Shown one piece after another: positions 42,644-52,297 of a DNA stretch of 64,000 nucleotides. Within the stretch, counting starts at the first letter, position 1. Each line of letters begins with the position of its first letter. The translations under genes and the position numbers were made by a program. The notes under the pieces were generated by a model, which was given only the letters and a program-made list of their open reading frames with translations, had not been told where the DNA came from and did no database searches. Where the stretch lies: the NCBI GenBank assembly GCA_944381405.1, contig CALWLA010000001.1, positions 1-64,000 on the forward strand, read 5' to 3'. The stretch is from an uncultured Lachnospiraceae bacterium. Lineage in GTDB: Bacteria > Bacillota > Clostridia > Lachnospirales > Lachnospiraceae.

Positions 42644-45196
42644 TTAGCCGATGTAGCCAGCCTTGGTCAGGATCTCAACCGCCTTGTCCTTGTTCGCCTC
42701 GGAGATCTGTACGATCGGTCCAGTGCAGCCCATGCCGCCTTCAGCGTAGATGCCAGCCTTCCACAGCGCCTTAACAGCGTTGTCGATGTCCATAACCTCG
42801 ATACCCGGGATAGCTGCGGTTACAACTTCCTTAGCGGGCATCGGAACATCCTCTTCCTCTTCCTCAGCCTCAGCTGCCTTAGCAGGAGCAGATGCCTTCA
42901 GGATATCGTCGAGACCTGCTGCGTGTGCAGCTGCGTAGGTCTCGTCAGCGATCTTCTTCCAGTCGTTTGCAACAAGGTTTGCTGCATACTCCATAGCGCC
43001 GGCGATAACCGGAGCGCCGGAAGCACGGGATACGATCATGATGAGCTTGTCGTAGCCCTCGCCGATGCCAGGACCATAGCCATAGCCCATAGCCTCGTAC
43101 TGTCCGCCGGTGGTGTAGGAGGAGAACATCTTCATCATCAGGTTACCGGTCAGGCTGTCCATAACCATTACGTCAGCCGTTCCAAGAAGGAGGTCGTTAC
43201 CTCTCATCTCTACGCCGCCGTCAGCTCTTGCGGACTCAGCAAAGGTGATGTCGAAGCCGTTGTCCTTTAACTTCTTCAGAGCCTTCTCGCATGCTCTTGC
43301 GCCGTCGATGTTTGCAATACCTACGGTGGGATGCTCTACGCCGTCTGCCTTTGCAGCGATGATGCCGGCGATAGCGTTCTTAACCAGTGCGGATACACGG
43401 TCGGTATCAGAGGTACCGGTGGTGTTGGCGATGTACATAGCCTTTCCGCGAGCCGGGGTGATGACCTTACCTACGGTAGAAACGCCGATGGGGAAGGGAT
43501 AGTGCATGGTAACAGCTGCCTGAGCGGTGCCGTCGTTAAGAGCAGCCTCCATCTCCTTGTGAGCGGTCTCGCCCTCGGAAACGATAGCCTCGATGCCCTT
43601 CTTTGCTGCCAGCTCTACAGCCAGGTCGATGTTGTCCTGACCATGCTCGGAGCCCTCAGATGCGAATGCGATCTTGGTTCCGTAGTAGTTAGCGGTCTTG
43701 CAGACCTTAACTTCCTTCTTTGCTGCGCTCTTTCCGCCAACGGTGCCGTCATTTGCCTGAACAACGAAGGATACACCGTCGAAGAGGTTGGTCATACGGC
43801 CAAGGAACAGGGATCCCTTACCGATGATCATAGCCTTCTGAACCTTACCGCTCATGCAGTCGTCCATAAGGGGTCCAAGGTAGGGAACACCTGACGGGAT
43901 ATGTCCCTGGGTGGGAGCCCAGCCAGGCATACCGTGCTTCTGAACGAAGTTTGCGATCTCGGATCTGTCAAGGTCCTTGCTCATAACAGCCAGAGCTGCG
44001 ATCATCTTATAGTTAGCCTCCGGTACGTCACCAGCGCCTGCGGGCTTGGTGATATCCGGGTTCTGAAGCTCAGGAGCGTACTTGTCGATCTCGGTGATCT
44101 TGAGACCAGCTGCCTTCAGCGGATCGCCTACCAGAGAACCGATAACCTTCTGGGGAGCGGAACCGGTGCTGATGGTGTGACGTCCTACGATGTCAGTTCT
44201 GATCTGCGGATGTACGCCGTCGTCAGCAGATACCAGTACGGAGAAGCCTGCGATGCAGTCCTCAAGGATCGGAAGGCCCTTCTTAACGTGGTCCTTACCG
44301 TTCATGCCGAGCTTAGCGGTGCAGCCGCCGGCAGTTACAACAACGTTCTTGAAGGTGCCTGCCTTAACCAGAGCTGCAGCGTGCAGCATAGCGTGAGCCG
44401 GGCCTGCGCAGAAGCCACGGACATCGGAACCGGTAGCGTTGGGATAACCTGCGATCTCAGCAGCAGCCTTAGCGAAGTTTCCGCCGCCGCGCTGGTTCAT
44501 ATCACCGCAGGCCTCCTCGCAGCAGTCGATCACATACTCAACGCTTGCGGGGTCGAAGTTGTTCTTTTTCTTCAGCTCGATCAGGGAGATTACGTTGGAA
44601 GCCTTGGATACAAGGTTCTCCAGCATAACGTGTGCGGAAAGGTTTACGTCAACGTCGTGGGCTCTCTTCACTACGCCTACCAGATGGGTCTGGTCGATGT
44701 AAAGTCCCTCGGAATGCTCGTCCTTAACCAGTCTCTCCAGCTCTGCCTGATCTGCATTGTTCTTCAGGATGGACTCCAGCTGCTCCTCGGTGAACATCTC
44801 CCGCTTTGCAAGCTTTTCCTTTACCTGCTCAGCGAAGGAGTTCTCCAGCATAACCAGCTCAAATACGTCGCAGATGTGCATAACGCCGTAGAACTCGTCC
44901 TCAGGCATGATGCAGCCGAACTTACCGTCTTCCTTAGCGCCTTCCCACTTCTTGTCGTAGTACGGGAACTCGGTGTTGGCAAGATCGTCATAGTGCGCAT
45001 TTCCGATGTAAACCTGGTTCGGGATGTAGGAGATCACATCCTCGTAGCTTCTCAGATGCTTGGGAAGCTCTACAAGATACTCAGAAGACGGATTTACGAC
45101 TCTCTCCGTCGTCTGGGTGGTTCCGTTGTAAATTACCATGGAAGGGGTCGCTGCAAGGGTATATGCTGCGCCCTTTACTACAGGATAACCGTTCAT
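42644..45196 (-). CDS. grdCD: glycine reductase complex component C, GrdC-GrdD fusion
   Basis: 850 residues. Residues 1 to about 490 match GrdC (beta subunit), with a KASIII-like fold; the catalytic-type Cys263 lies in GFCAGPAHAMLHAAALVKAG. From about 500 the chain matches GrdD (alpha subunit, PlsX/phosphotransacetylase-like fold: TKIAFASEGSEHGQDNID, MHYPFPIGVSTVGKV, MGYGYGPGIGEGYDKLIM). A Glu-rich linker (about 770-790) precedes the terminal segment with Cys824 in GGMGCTGPIV. This is the equivalent of the GrdD cysteine that carries the acetyl group (Cys359 in Eubacterium acidaminophilum). Component C makes acetyl phosphate from the carboxymethyl-selenoether on GrdA. In described systems grdC and grdD are separate genes. 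Confidence 0.9.
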   Translation of the reverse strand: MNGYPVVKGAAYTLAATPSMVIYNGTTQTTERVVNPSSEYLVELPKHLRSYEDVISYIPNQVYIGNAHYDDLANTEFPYYDKKWEGAKEDGKFGCIMPEDEFYGVMHICDVFELVMLENSFAEQVKEKLAKREMFTEEQLESILKNNADQAELERLVKDEHSEGLYIDQTHLVGVVKRAHDVDVNLSAHVMLENLVSKASNVISLIELKKKNNFDPASVEYVIDCCEEACGDMNQRGGGNFAKAAAEIAGYPNATGSDVRGFCAGPAHAMLHAAALVKAGTFKNVVVTAGGCTAKLGMNGKDHVKKGLPILEDCIAGFSVLVSADDGVHPQIRTDIVGRHTISTGSAPQKVIGSLVGDPLKAAGLKITEIDKYAPELQNPDITKPAGAGDVPEANYKMIAALAVMSKDLDRSEIANFVQKHGMPGWAPTQGHIPSGVPYLGPLMDDCMSGKVQKAMIIGKGSLFLGRMTNLFDGVSFVVQANDGTVGGKSAAKKEVKVCKTANYYGTKIAFASEGSEHGQDNIDLAVELAAKKGIEAIVSEGETAHKEMEAALNDGTAQAAVTMHYPFPIGVSTVGKVITPARGKAMYIANTTGTSDTDRVSALVKNAIAGIIAAKADGVEHPTVGIANIDGARACEKALKKLKDNGFDITFAESARADGGVEMRGNDLLLGTADVMVMDSLTGNLMMKMFSSYTTGGQYEAMGYGYGPGIGEGYDKLIMIVSRASGAPVIAGAMEYAANLVANDWKKIADETYAAAHAAGLDDILKASAPAKAAEAEEEEEDVPMPAKEVVTAAIPGIEVMDIDNAVKALWKAGIYAEGGMGCTGPIVQISEANKDKAVEILTKAGYIG

Positions 45197-45281
45197 TTCT
45201 AATTTTCCCCCGTTTAATAACGTGATATTTGATAAGTTCCGGCATAAAGCCGGTGTTGCCTTTTACAAGCTTTGTTAAAAA

Positions 45282-45315
45282 AGGCTGCCGGGAAGATAAG
45301 CTTCCGCGACAGCCT
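45282..45315 (-). terminator. hairpin with T run between grdA and grdCD
   Basis: AGGCTG (45282-45287) and CAGCCT (45310-45315), with an inner GGAAG/CTTCC stem, are followed by TTTTTT on the minus strand. It lies 40 nt after the grdA stop and likely causes partial termination inside the operon. Confidence 0.7.
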
Positions 45316-45355
45316 AAAGGATCAGCTACTGTAAACTCATCTCCATGACAAGAGA

Positions 45356-45829
45356 TTAAAGATATTTACAATACTGGCTGCGGATGTTCTCCATCTCCTC
45401 GTGGATTGCGGGAACGTCCATAACCATCTCCATCATACCTACCTGCTCGTCATAGACACCTGCGTCTACTTCGCTCTTAATTTCGTCCTCACAAATGTGA
45501 TAAACAGTCAGTCCCAACTGGACTCCTGCTAAAGGTCCTGCCCAAGTGGGGTCTCCATTAGTAACAGTTTCTGCGGCAAGGCCAGCAGCCTCAGCCTCAG
45601 AAGCGCCAAGAAGAACGACAACGTTCTCTGCGCCAAACTCCTCACTAATGTTAAGTACCCTCTTCTGGTTCTCAAGATCCATAGCACCAGCGGATGTTCA
45701 GACGAAACATTCGGTAGAGGAGTATGCTATCTCAGCGCCTGCTGTCTTAGCGCACTCTTCGATAGCGGGTCCCGGTACACCGTCACGGTCACCGATGATA
45801 ATGACATGCTTTCCGTTAAGAATTGCCAT
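45356..45829 (-). CDS. grdA: glycine reductase selenoprotein A (UGA at 45698-45700 is Sec44)
   Basis: 157 residues from ATG 45829. The sequence starts [33 protein letters not shown] and contains the catalytic CFV-UGA motif (Cys41-x-x-Sec44); translation then continues [22 protein letters not shown] to the stop. A normal ORF search would give only the part after the UGA. Sec44 is the position found in studied GrdA proteins. The protein accepts the carboxymethyl group from component B on its selenol and passes it to component C. Grouped with trxA, trxB, grdB and grdE. Confidence 0.96.
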
Positions 45830-45924
45830 CTCAGTATCCTCCTTATCCTTTTTTTATTTTATTACTATCCCGCTTTCGCGGAACGGTAACCAAAGCATTT
45901 GGCCCGAAGGCCGTGAAGCACAGC

Positions 45925-46245
45925 TTATTCAGCGTACTTCTTGATCATCTCTTCGCAAGACTCCGGCGTAGCTTCTTCCTTAACGCGGGAATCAACCATA
46001 GCGCCGTTCTGATAGATTGCGATTACCGGAAGGCCAAGAACCTTCTGAGAGATTGCAAGACGTCTTGCCTTCGTGGTGTTGAGAGAGGTGAACTTGATCT
46101 TGTCGCCGTATACCTTCTCAAAGCCATGAATGTGGGGCATAAGTGCAGCGCAGGGTACGCAGCCGTCGCCGTAGAAATCTACGAGAACAGTGCCCTCAGC
46201 CTTTAACACTTCTTCCTCGAAGTTGTCTTTTGTTAAATCAACCAT
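45925..46245 (-). CDS. trxA: thioredoxin of the glycine reductase system
   Basis: 106 residues from ATG 46245. The active site is Cys29-Val-Pro-Cys32 (GDGCVPC), the variant typical of grd-linked thioredoxins instead of CGPC. It starts MVDLTKDNFEEEVLKAEGTVLVDFYG. It reduces the GrdA selenosulfide/GrdB with electrons from the reductase encoded next to it. The region between it and grdA (about 95 nt) has two small hairpins. Confidence 0.93.
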   Translation of the reverse strand: MVDLTKDNFEEEVLKAEGTVLVDFYGDGCVPCAALMPHIHGFEKVYGDKIKFTSLNTTKARRLAISQKVLGLPVIAIYQNGAMVDSRVKEEATPESCEEMIKKYAE

Positions 46246-46326
46246 GATAAACACTCCTTTCAAATGTAACCACCGATTACAATATAGCACAAACGTGCAT
46301 GATAATCAATGAAAACAGTGATTAAA

Positions 46327-47277
46327 TTACTCCAGATTTGCACAATAGTGCTCTGCCTGAGATGCAGCGATTGCGCCGTCTGCAGCAGCGGTTACAACCT
46401 GACGAAGAGACTTCACTCTAACGTCTCCGGCAGCATATACGCCTTCGATGTTGGTGTGCATGTTGTCGTCGGTCTTGATGTAGCCATTCTCCATCTCCAG
46501 ACCGCAGTCCTGAAGGTTATCGGTGTTGGGAAGATAGCCGATGAAGCCGAACAGACCGAACATTCCGTCATCCGGATCCGCCTTGATGGTGGTCAGCTCT
46601 CCGGTCTTAACGTTCTTGACGATCATGGTATCCATGATGCCGTCACCGTCTACTTCCTCTACAACGGTATCCCACATGAAGTGAAGCTTCTCGTTCTTGA
46701 ATGCCTTCTCCTGGATGGACTCAGCAGCGCGAAGCTTGTCACGTCTGTGAATCAGGGTTACCTTGCGGGCGAACTTCGTAAGGTACATAGCCTCCTCAAC
46801 GGCAGAGTCGCCGCCGCCGACTACATATACCTCAAAGCCCTCGTAGAAGTTTGCATCGCAGGTCGCGCAGAAGGAAATTCCCTTTCCAAGGAACTCTTTC
46901 TCGTTCTTGCAGCCGATTGGTCTCGGATGAGCGCCGGTTGCGATGATAACGGTCTTACCCTCATAAACATCGCCCTTAACGCCGGTCAGCTTCTTAACCG
47001 GGCCTTCCAGCTCAGCCTTTACGATGGTGTCGCAGACTCTGTCTGCACCGAACTTCTCAACTTGCTTGGTCATACGGGCGATCAGGGACGGACCGGACTC
47101 CTCCTGGTCAACCATCTGACCCGGATAGTTCTCGATCTCGTTGGTGATGGCGATCTGTCCGCCATCCTGGCCTTTCTCGATAACCAGCGTGTTAAGACGA
47201 TATCTTCCGCCGTAAAGTCCTGCTGCAAGTCCTGCAGGGCCTGCGCCGAGAATGATTAAGTCATAAACCTTTCCCAT
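46327..47277 (-). CDS. trxB: thioredoxin-disulfide reductase
   Basis: 316 residues. FAD and NADPH binding regions start LIILGAGPAGLAAGLYGGRY and VVGGGDSAVEEAMYLTKF. The redox centre is Cys137-Ala-Thr-Cys140 (SFCATCDANF), slightly different from the common CATCDG. It passes NADPH electrons to thioredoxin for glycine reductase. It lies between grdB and trxA in the operon. Confidence 0.95.
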   Translation of the reverse strand: MGKVYDLIILGAGPAGLAAGLYGGRYRLNTLVIEKGQDGGQIAITNEIENYPGQMVDQEESGPSLIARMTKQVEKFGADRVCDTIVKAELEGPVKKLTGVKGDVYEGKTVIIATGAHPRPIGCKNEKEFLGKGISFCATCDANFYEGFEVYVVGGGDSAVEEAMYLTKFARKVTLIHRRDKLRAAESIQEKAFKNEKLHFMWDTVVEEVDGDGIMDTMIVKNVKTGELTTIKADPDDGMFGLFGFIGYLPNTDNLQDCGLEMENGYIKTDDNMHTNIEGVYAAGDVRVKSLRQVVTAAADGAIAASQAEHYCANLE

Positions 47278-47324
47278 TTCTTTTGCTCTCCTCTTCTTTG
47301 AATAGTTTTGCTATATCACAGCTT

Positions 47325-47364
47325 GGAAAAATTACATACCGGCAAAGCCGGCATGTAATTTTCC
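47325..47364 (-). other. long hairpin between grdB and trxB
   Basis: GGAAAAATTACATACCGGC and GCCGGCATGTAATTTTCC form an 18-bp stem with a 3-nt loop. It lies 24 nt downstream of the grdB stop and upstream of trxB. Its length suggests protection or processing of the grdEB message. Confidence 0.7.
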
Positions 47365-47387
47365 GCACTTATGAATATAAGTTCATT

Positions 47388-48689
47388 TTACTCAAAGATT
47401 GTCTGTGTGTCAACCGGAGTTTCAAGAGCCTTCAGAGCTTTCTCAACAAGACCTCTTCTGAGCTCCTTCTCCTCTTCCGGAGACATCTTCGGATTTCCAA
47501 GCGGATGCGGGATAGCTACCGCCGGAACGATACGGTTTGCACCAACCGTCATGGAGATCGGGGTTACGGTTGCAATGTGAACAACCGGAATGCCGTACTT
47601 CTCAATGTTCTTAACCATCGTTGCGCCGCAACGTGTGCAGGTTCCTCACGTAGAGGTGAGAATGACAGCGTCAACATGATCGTCAACCAGCTTCTGGCCA
47701 ATCTCGGTACCATACTTCTTAGCGGAAGCAACGGCAGTACCGTTACCAACAGTTGAGTAGAAGTAAGGATGGATAGAACCGATAACGCCTTCCTTCTCCA
47801 TGTCACGAAGAACATCAAGCGGAACGACACGGTCAGGTCTCTCATTTGCATAAGAGGGATCGTATCCACCGTGAGCGGTCTCATAGTGATCAGCATCCAG
47901 ATCGTTTACGCCCTCGATGCTGTACTGGCCGTACTTCTGAGCGTTGGAGGACTCGATGTGGTCCGGGTTGCCCTTCGGTACGATACCGCCGGAGGTAACC
48001 AGAGCGATGCGGGCATGTTTCATATCGGTGATAGCCGGGCCGGGCTCAACTCTGTCGAAGGAGGGCATCGGATACTCGGTTACGAACGGCTTGCCAGCAA
48101 GCTTTGCGATCAGCATGTCAACTGCACGCTCAGCACCGATCTTCTCATCGAAGAAGTTGGTACGAACGCCGTTGGGCATATAGTGCTCCTGAGAGGAAAC
48201 ACCGATCTTCTCGCCCTTTGCAAGCTTCAGAGCCAGAGGAGCCATGTAGCCTACTGCCTCTCCCATACCTGCAGCGTTGTTCTTGGTGGGAACGATGTAA
48301 ACCTTGGTCTTGAACATATCAGCACCCGGGTTCTCCTCGTACATACCGGTTACTACCGGAAGACCAAGCTCTTCCTTAACAGCGTTAGCTACGGTACCGC
48401 AGGCAACGCCGTAACGTCCTGCGTTGAATGCAGGTCCGCATACTACGAAGTCAGCGCCCTCAGACTTGATCATATCAAGAATGGTTGCGAGAGCTTCCTT
48501 CTCGTTCTCGTTGAAATAGGAGTCACCGCAGATAACGGTTGCAACGATCTCTGCCTCTCCCTTGAATGCTGCGTTCATAGCAGCGCCCGGGCCTACAACG
48601 CCCTTGCGAAGCTCCGGCTTGTAATCAGCCTTCTCCTCGCCGCCGATTCCAGCGAAGAACTGGTTAATATAATGTACGCACTTTAACAT
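47388..48689 (-). CDS. grdB: glycine reductase component B gamma subunit, selenoprotein (UGA at 47646-47648 is Sec348)
   Basis: 433 residues from the ATG at 48689 to the stop at 47388. The frame opened by MLKCVHYINQFFAGIGGEEKADYKPELRKG is interrupted only by TGA at codon 348 in VILTST-UGA-GTCTRCG (Sec-x-x-Cys), the expected Sec position of GrdB (about 350 in characterised proteins). It continues with ATMVKNIEKYGIPVVHI. The subunit forms the Schiff-base component with GrdE and transfers the carboxymethyl group to GrdA. A conventional search would report two shorter ORFs (47646-48782 and 47388-47618). Confidence 0.96.
47613..47643 (-). promoter_or_regulatory. candidate SECIS hairpin of grdB
   Basis: CGTTGC/GCAACG (47619-47633) closes a GGC loop, with an outer AACC/GGTT pair. 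It begins about 3 nt after the UGA with the loop around 20 nt beyond it, as expected for a bacterial SECIS. Confidence 0.65.
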
Positions 48690-48702
48690 TGATACTTCCT
48701 CC

Positions 48703-49986
48703 TTATCTTGCGCTGAACTTGTTGAAGCCGATCTCGTTGGTAGCTCCGGTAATAACCTGAAGCTCTGCCTCGATGGATCCATCCGGCTTCAGGGAACCAG
48801 CAGTACCGCCGGCGATTACATCAGCAACCTCCGGATAACCGATAACGGTGTCAAGCGGTCCGATGTTGATAACCATGTTAGCGTTTCCGCCGGTTACAAC
48901 TGCGTCTGCAGATGCATCAGCGTCAGCCAGAGACTGTGACTTACCATCCTGTCCAGCGTACTCGTCGGTAACAAGAACGGTCTTGATGCCCTTAGCGGTG
49001 ATCTTCTTGCAGTTCATGATCAGGTCGGTATCCGGGTTGCCGAAGCCTTCCTCGGAAACGATCGCGCCGTCTACGCCAAGGAAATCGCAAAGCTTGGAAG
49101 CCCAGTCGGAAGAACGCATCTTATCAGCCAGGTAAACGTTCTCGTTAGTGATAACAACGCCTACGAAGTTGATGCTCTTGCCGTGCTCAGCGAACAGAGC
49201 TCTGATTACCGGGTTGTTGAGGTGATGATAGGTGGTGTTCTTGTCACATGCAGATACGCAGTTACCGGAAACGATTGCACCGTCCATAACCTCGGTGGGG
49301 TAAATGATGGTGGACAGGGTCTGCTTAGCATCAACGCCGTATACATAGGTGTCGTGCATCAGTCCCTGAGACTGCAGCATGTAAACGTATGCTACTCTCG
49401 GAAGGTTCGGATACTTCTCAGCGCCCTCTTTTACATTCAGGGTCTCGAAGGTCTCAACTTCCTTAGCCTCGATGTCCTTAGCCAGCTTACCTACGAAATC
49501 AGCGGTCTTAAGGCCAGCCATACGAACAGAAGCCTCTCTCTTATGCTTGTCGATATCCTCCTTGGTGTCAACCTTCAGAACCAGGTTGTTCAGCTGGGAG
49601 AACGGGGTGTACTTAGCGCCCTCGCCGGTCATATCGATGATACCTTCCTGGAATGCAACGATCTTACCGGTGGTAACAACTGCCATGCCGCGAAGAACAT
49701 TGGTTCTGCCCTCGCCCACAACGTCTACCTTGGACACCATGCCCGGGAACATTGCGCCGTTGCCGGAAACCTTTACTCTCGGCTCGATCACGTCCTTAAC
49801 GGGCATGATGCGGATGCTGTCTCCAGGCTTAGCGATGAAAAGCTCGATGTTCTCGATATTTTCATCTTCCTTCAGCAGGTCGATGATATCTTCCTTATTT
49901 ACATAAAGAGTATCACCCTTAACCTCTGACTTGGAAGCGAACTGGATGTCCTTAATCGGAACAATTCCTAATTCAAGTTTCTTCAT
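48703..49986 (-). CDS. grdE: glycine reductase component B proprotein GrdE (alpha and beta subunits)
   Basis: 427 residues. The self-cleaving proprotein cuts before a Cys that becomes a pyruvoyl group. The region GAIVSGNCVSACDKNTTYHHLNNP contains Cys243, matching the reported Cys242 in Eubacterium acidaminophilum. The N-terminal part (LELGIVPIKDIQFAS) and the C-terminal VITGATNEIGFNKF are also typical. The pyruvoyl group binds glycine as a Schiff base. It starts the operon, with a good promoter 110-140 nt upstream. Confidence 0.95.
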   Translation of the reverse strand: MKKLELGIVPIKDIQFASKSEVKGDTLYVNKEDIIDLLKEDENIENIELFIAKPGDSIRIMPVKDVIEPRVKVSGNGAMFPGMVSKVDVVGEGRTNVLRGMAVVTTGKIVAFQEGIIDMTGEGAKYTPFSQLNNLVLKVDTKEDIDKHKREASVRMAGLKTADFVGKLAKDIEAKEVETFETLNVKEGAEKYPNLPRVAYVYMLQSQGLMHDTYVYGVDAKQTLSTIIYPTEVMDGAIVSGNCVSACDKNTTYHHLNNPVIRALFAEHGKSINFVGVVITNENVYLADKMRSSDWASKLCDFLGVDGAIVSEEGFGNPDTDLIMNCKKITAKGIKTVLVTDEYAGQDGKSQSLADADASADAVVTGGNANMVINIGPLDTVIGYPEVADVIAGGTAGSLKPDGSIEAELQVITGATNEIGFNKFSAR

Positions 49987-50099
49987 GAGAACCCTCCTTA
50001 AATAATGATTACATTGGTTTTAGCTCGAAAGGGACGCTGCGTAGTTTTCCGCATGTGTGCGAATTTTATTTCCGCACCTTCCCCATTCGTTCTGAAATT

Positions 50100-50127
50100 A
50101 TCATACCATAATTGTGTAGTTTGTCAA
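50100..50127 (-). promoter_or_regulatory. grdE: promoter of the grd operon
   Basis: TTGACA (50122-50127) and TATGAT (50100-50105) on the minus strand have a 16-bp spacer. The inferred leader before the grdE ATG at 49986 is about 105 nt. I could not find a glycine riboswitch in it. Confidence 0.75.
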
Positions 50128-50273
50128 GAAGTTATCGGTGTATTTTACGAATTATTTTTCAAATACACAATGAATTCAGAAATTTTCTTCTTATTTTTAC
50201 AGAAGGTTACATTTTCTTCTATTCAAACTGTACATACGGTATTTTTTTGCATTCTGTCTGCTTTTATTTCACA

Positions 50274-50312
50274 AAACGGCGCCTTTGCATTCGTTTGTCA
50301 AGGGCGCCGTTT
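50274..50312 (-). terminator. terminator after the alanine/glycine symporter gene
   Basis: AAACGGCGCC (50274-50283) and GGCGCCGTTT (50303-50312) form a 10-bp stem about 100 nt beyond the symporter stop. The remainder of the 425-nt gap (49987-50411) contains the grd promoter and leader and AT-rich sequence; no further gene is evident. Confidence 0.75.
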
Positions 50313-50411
50313 GTTCTGAAACATATCTCGATTGTGTGTGTTTTGCCGGATGAACCGGCAGGTGATGTTATGCTTATTTAGTTGTCAGAATATTTACGGT
50401 TTCCCGAAAGA

Positions 50412-51890
50412 TTACTTCTTTGCAGCCTTCTTGGCCCAGGTGGAACCGTCCTCAGGATGGTTCGGGCAGAAGTTCTCCTTGTAATCCTTGTAGTACTTCT
50501 GAACCAGCTTGGTCAGAGCAAGTACGCCGAGGATGTTCGGGATAACCATCATGGAGTTGAAGCAGTCGGAAAGGTTCCAAACCGTCTCAACCTGTGCAAG
50601 AGAACCAACAATGATGAATACGCAAACGATGGCAAGATAGATCTTAACGCCAGTGTTTCCGAACAGATATCTGATGTTGGACTCACCGTAGAAGTACCAG
50701 CCAAGTACGGTAGAGAATGCGAAGAAGAACATCGCAATGGCAATGAAGATATTACCGAAGGAACCGTACAGGGTAGCAAATGCTGCCTGGGTAAGGGATA
50801 CACCGGTGAACAGCGCACCATCTGCAGTGCGTGCAAAGGAGTCGGGCTCAAGTGAACCAGTGATGATGATAACGATAGCAGTCAGGGTGGTCAGCATCAT
50901 GGTGCAGATGAATACAGACACGATGGCCAGCTGTCCCTGCTGAACCGGATGATCAACTCTTGCCTGTGCATGAGCGTTCGGGGTAGAACCAAGACCTGCC
51001 TCGTTGTTGAAAAGGCCTCTTGCAATACCAAGCTTAACAGCTTCCTGTACAGCGATACCGAAGGCGCCGCCGGCTACCGCCTTAGGATTGAATGCGCCTA
51101 CAAAGATCATCTGCAGGGTATACGGGATAGCCGTGAAGTTTGCGATCACGATGATCAGTCCGCCGATGAGGTAGAAGATCGCCATAACGGGAACCAGCTT
51201 CTCAGTTACGGAACCGATACGGGATACGCCGCCGGCAAAGATAACCAGTGCCAGGACAGCGATCACGATACCGCAAACCAGCTTGTCGTAGGTAACGTGC
51301 TGTCCCATGAACTCGAAGCCTGCAGTTACATTTGCAAAGAATGCGGAATGGAACGCGTCGCTGATGGAGTTCGCCTGTACCGCGTTACCGAAAAGTCCCA
51401 GAGCCAGAGCGATCAGGACTGCAAAGATAGCAGCCAGCACCTTACCGAAGGTGCCCTTGTAAGCTTCGCGGATATAGTAAGCAGGACCGCCGATGTAGCT
51501 TCCGTCCGGCTGCTGTTTTCTGGTAACCTGTGCCAGAACCGCCTCGCAGAAAATGGTAGCCATGCCAAGGAATGCAGATACCCACATCCAGAATACTGCG
51601 CCAGGGCCGCCGGCTGCGATAGCCGTAGCAACACCGGCGATGTTACCGGTACCTACCTGACCTGCGATTGCAGTGGTAACCGCCTGGAATGAGGAAAGGC
51701 CGCCCTCGCCCTCCTTCTTGCCGCCGCCAAGGCCGCCAAGGAGACGTCTCCAGCCGTTTCCGAACTCTTTGATCTGTACGAAGCCGGTCTTAACCGTGAA
51801 CCAGATACCGGCACCTACCAGAACTACCAGCAGCACATAGCCTGCCAGGATGTTCTGAACGGAAAGTACTAATTGGTTAAAAGCATCCAT
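50412..51890 (-). CDS. alanine/glycine:cation symporter (AGCS family)
   Basis: 492 residues with about ten membrane helices. Family motifs are GPGAVFWMWVSAFLGMATIFCEAVLAQ and FNNEAGLGSTPNAHAQA. AGCS proteins take up alanine or glycine with sodium. The neighbouring glycine reductase operon suggests glycine as the main substrate. It has its own promoter and a terminator before the grd promoter. Confidence 0.92.
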   Translation of the reverse strand: MDAFNQLVLSVQNILAGYVLLVVLVGAGIWFTVKTGFVQIKEFGNGWRRLLGGLGGGKKEGEGGLSSFQAVTTAIAGQVGTGNIAGVATAIAAGGPGAVFWMWVSAFLGMATIFCEAVLAQVTRKQQPDGSYIGGPAYYIREAYKGTFGKVLAAIFAVLIALALGLFGNAVQANSISDAFHSAFFANVTAGFEFMGQHVTYDKLVCGIVIAVLALVIFAGGVSRIGSVTEKLVPVMAIFYLIGGLIIVIANFTAIPYTLQMIFVGAFNPKAVAGGAFGIAVQEAVKLGIARGLFNNEAGLGSTPNAHAQARVDHPVQQGQLAIVSVFICTMMLTTLTAIVIIITGSLEPDSFARTADGALFTGVSLTQAAFATLYGSFGNIFIAIAMFFFAFSTVLGWYFYGESNIRYLFGNTGVKIYLAIVCVFIIVGSLAQVETVWNLSDCFNSMMVIPNILGVLALTKLVQKYYKDYKENFCPNHPEDGSTWAKKAAKK

Positions 51891-51979
51891 ACAATTTCCC
51901 CCTTCTATGAGATAAGTTTCGTTGCAGACAGAAATTTGTTAACAGATGTAAAATTGTTAATTTTTTGTCTACGGCTACT

Positions 51980-52007
51980 ATTATAACAAAGGAAGGTCAA
52001 AAGTCAA
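51980..52007 (-). promoter_or_regulatory. promoter of the symporter gene
   Basis: TTGACT (52002-52007) and TATAAT (51980-51985) on the minus strand are 16 bp apart. They lie about 90 nt upstream of the start codon. Confidence 0.75.
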
Positions 52008-52194
52008 CGGTTTTTTATCACATTTCCATAATTCTTATCCCTTTCAGAAGCTCATTTTGTGTATATTTTTCACAAGGCTACCGTTTTTTACAAAAGTATC
52101 ACGGCAATAAACTGCATTTTCCCCTTTCTTTTCGTACTTTTTGTTATTTTTCAGAATTATTTTTCAAATTCCGTATTTTTCTGAACTTTTTTTC

Positions 52195-52223
52195 TTGAAT
52201 TGTAAAGATACTTCTATTATAAT
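52195..52223 (+). promoter_or_regulatory. promoter of the regulator-selD operon
   Basis: TTGAAT (52195-52200) and TATAAT (52218-52223) with a 17-bp spacer on the plus strand. This is a vegetative-type promoter; no -24/-12 sigma-54 element is seen. The 407-nt gap (51891-52297) is otherwise AT-rich and I see no gene in it. Confidence 0.7.
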
Positions 52224-52297
52224 GAAAGCAGCTTTTTTATAAAACCTGCAAAAAGAGGCAACTTTTTTCGCATATCATCGCGGAGGTATCCGAAACT

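Noticed and set aside
47646..48782. Separate ORFs for GrdB (47646-48782 and 47388-47618)
   Set aside because: They are one gene divided by a Sec UGA; the true start is the ATG at 48689.
49987..50100. Glycine riboswitch in the grd operon leader
   Set aside because: The leader is only about 105 nt and I could not recognise the conserved tandem aptamer cores; the symporter leader (about 90 nt) is also too short.
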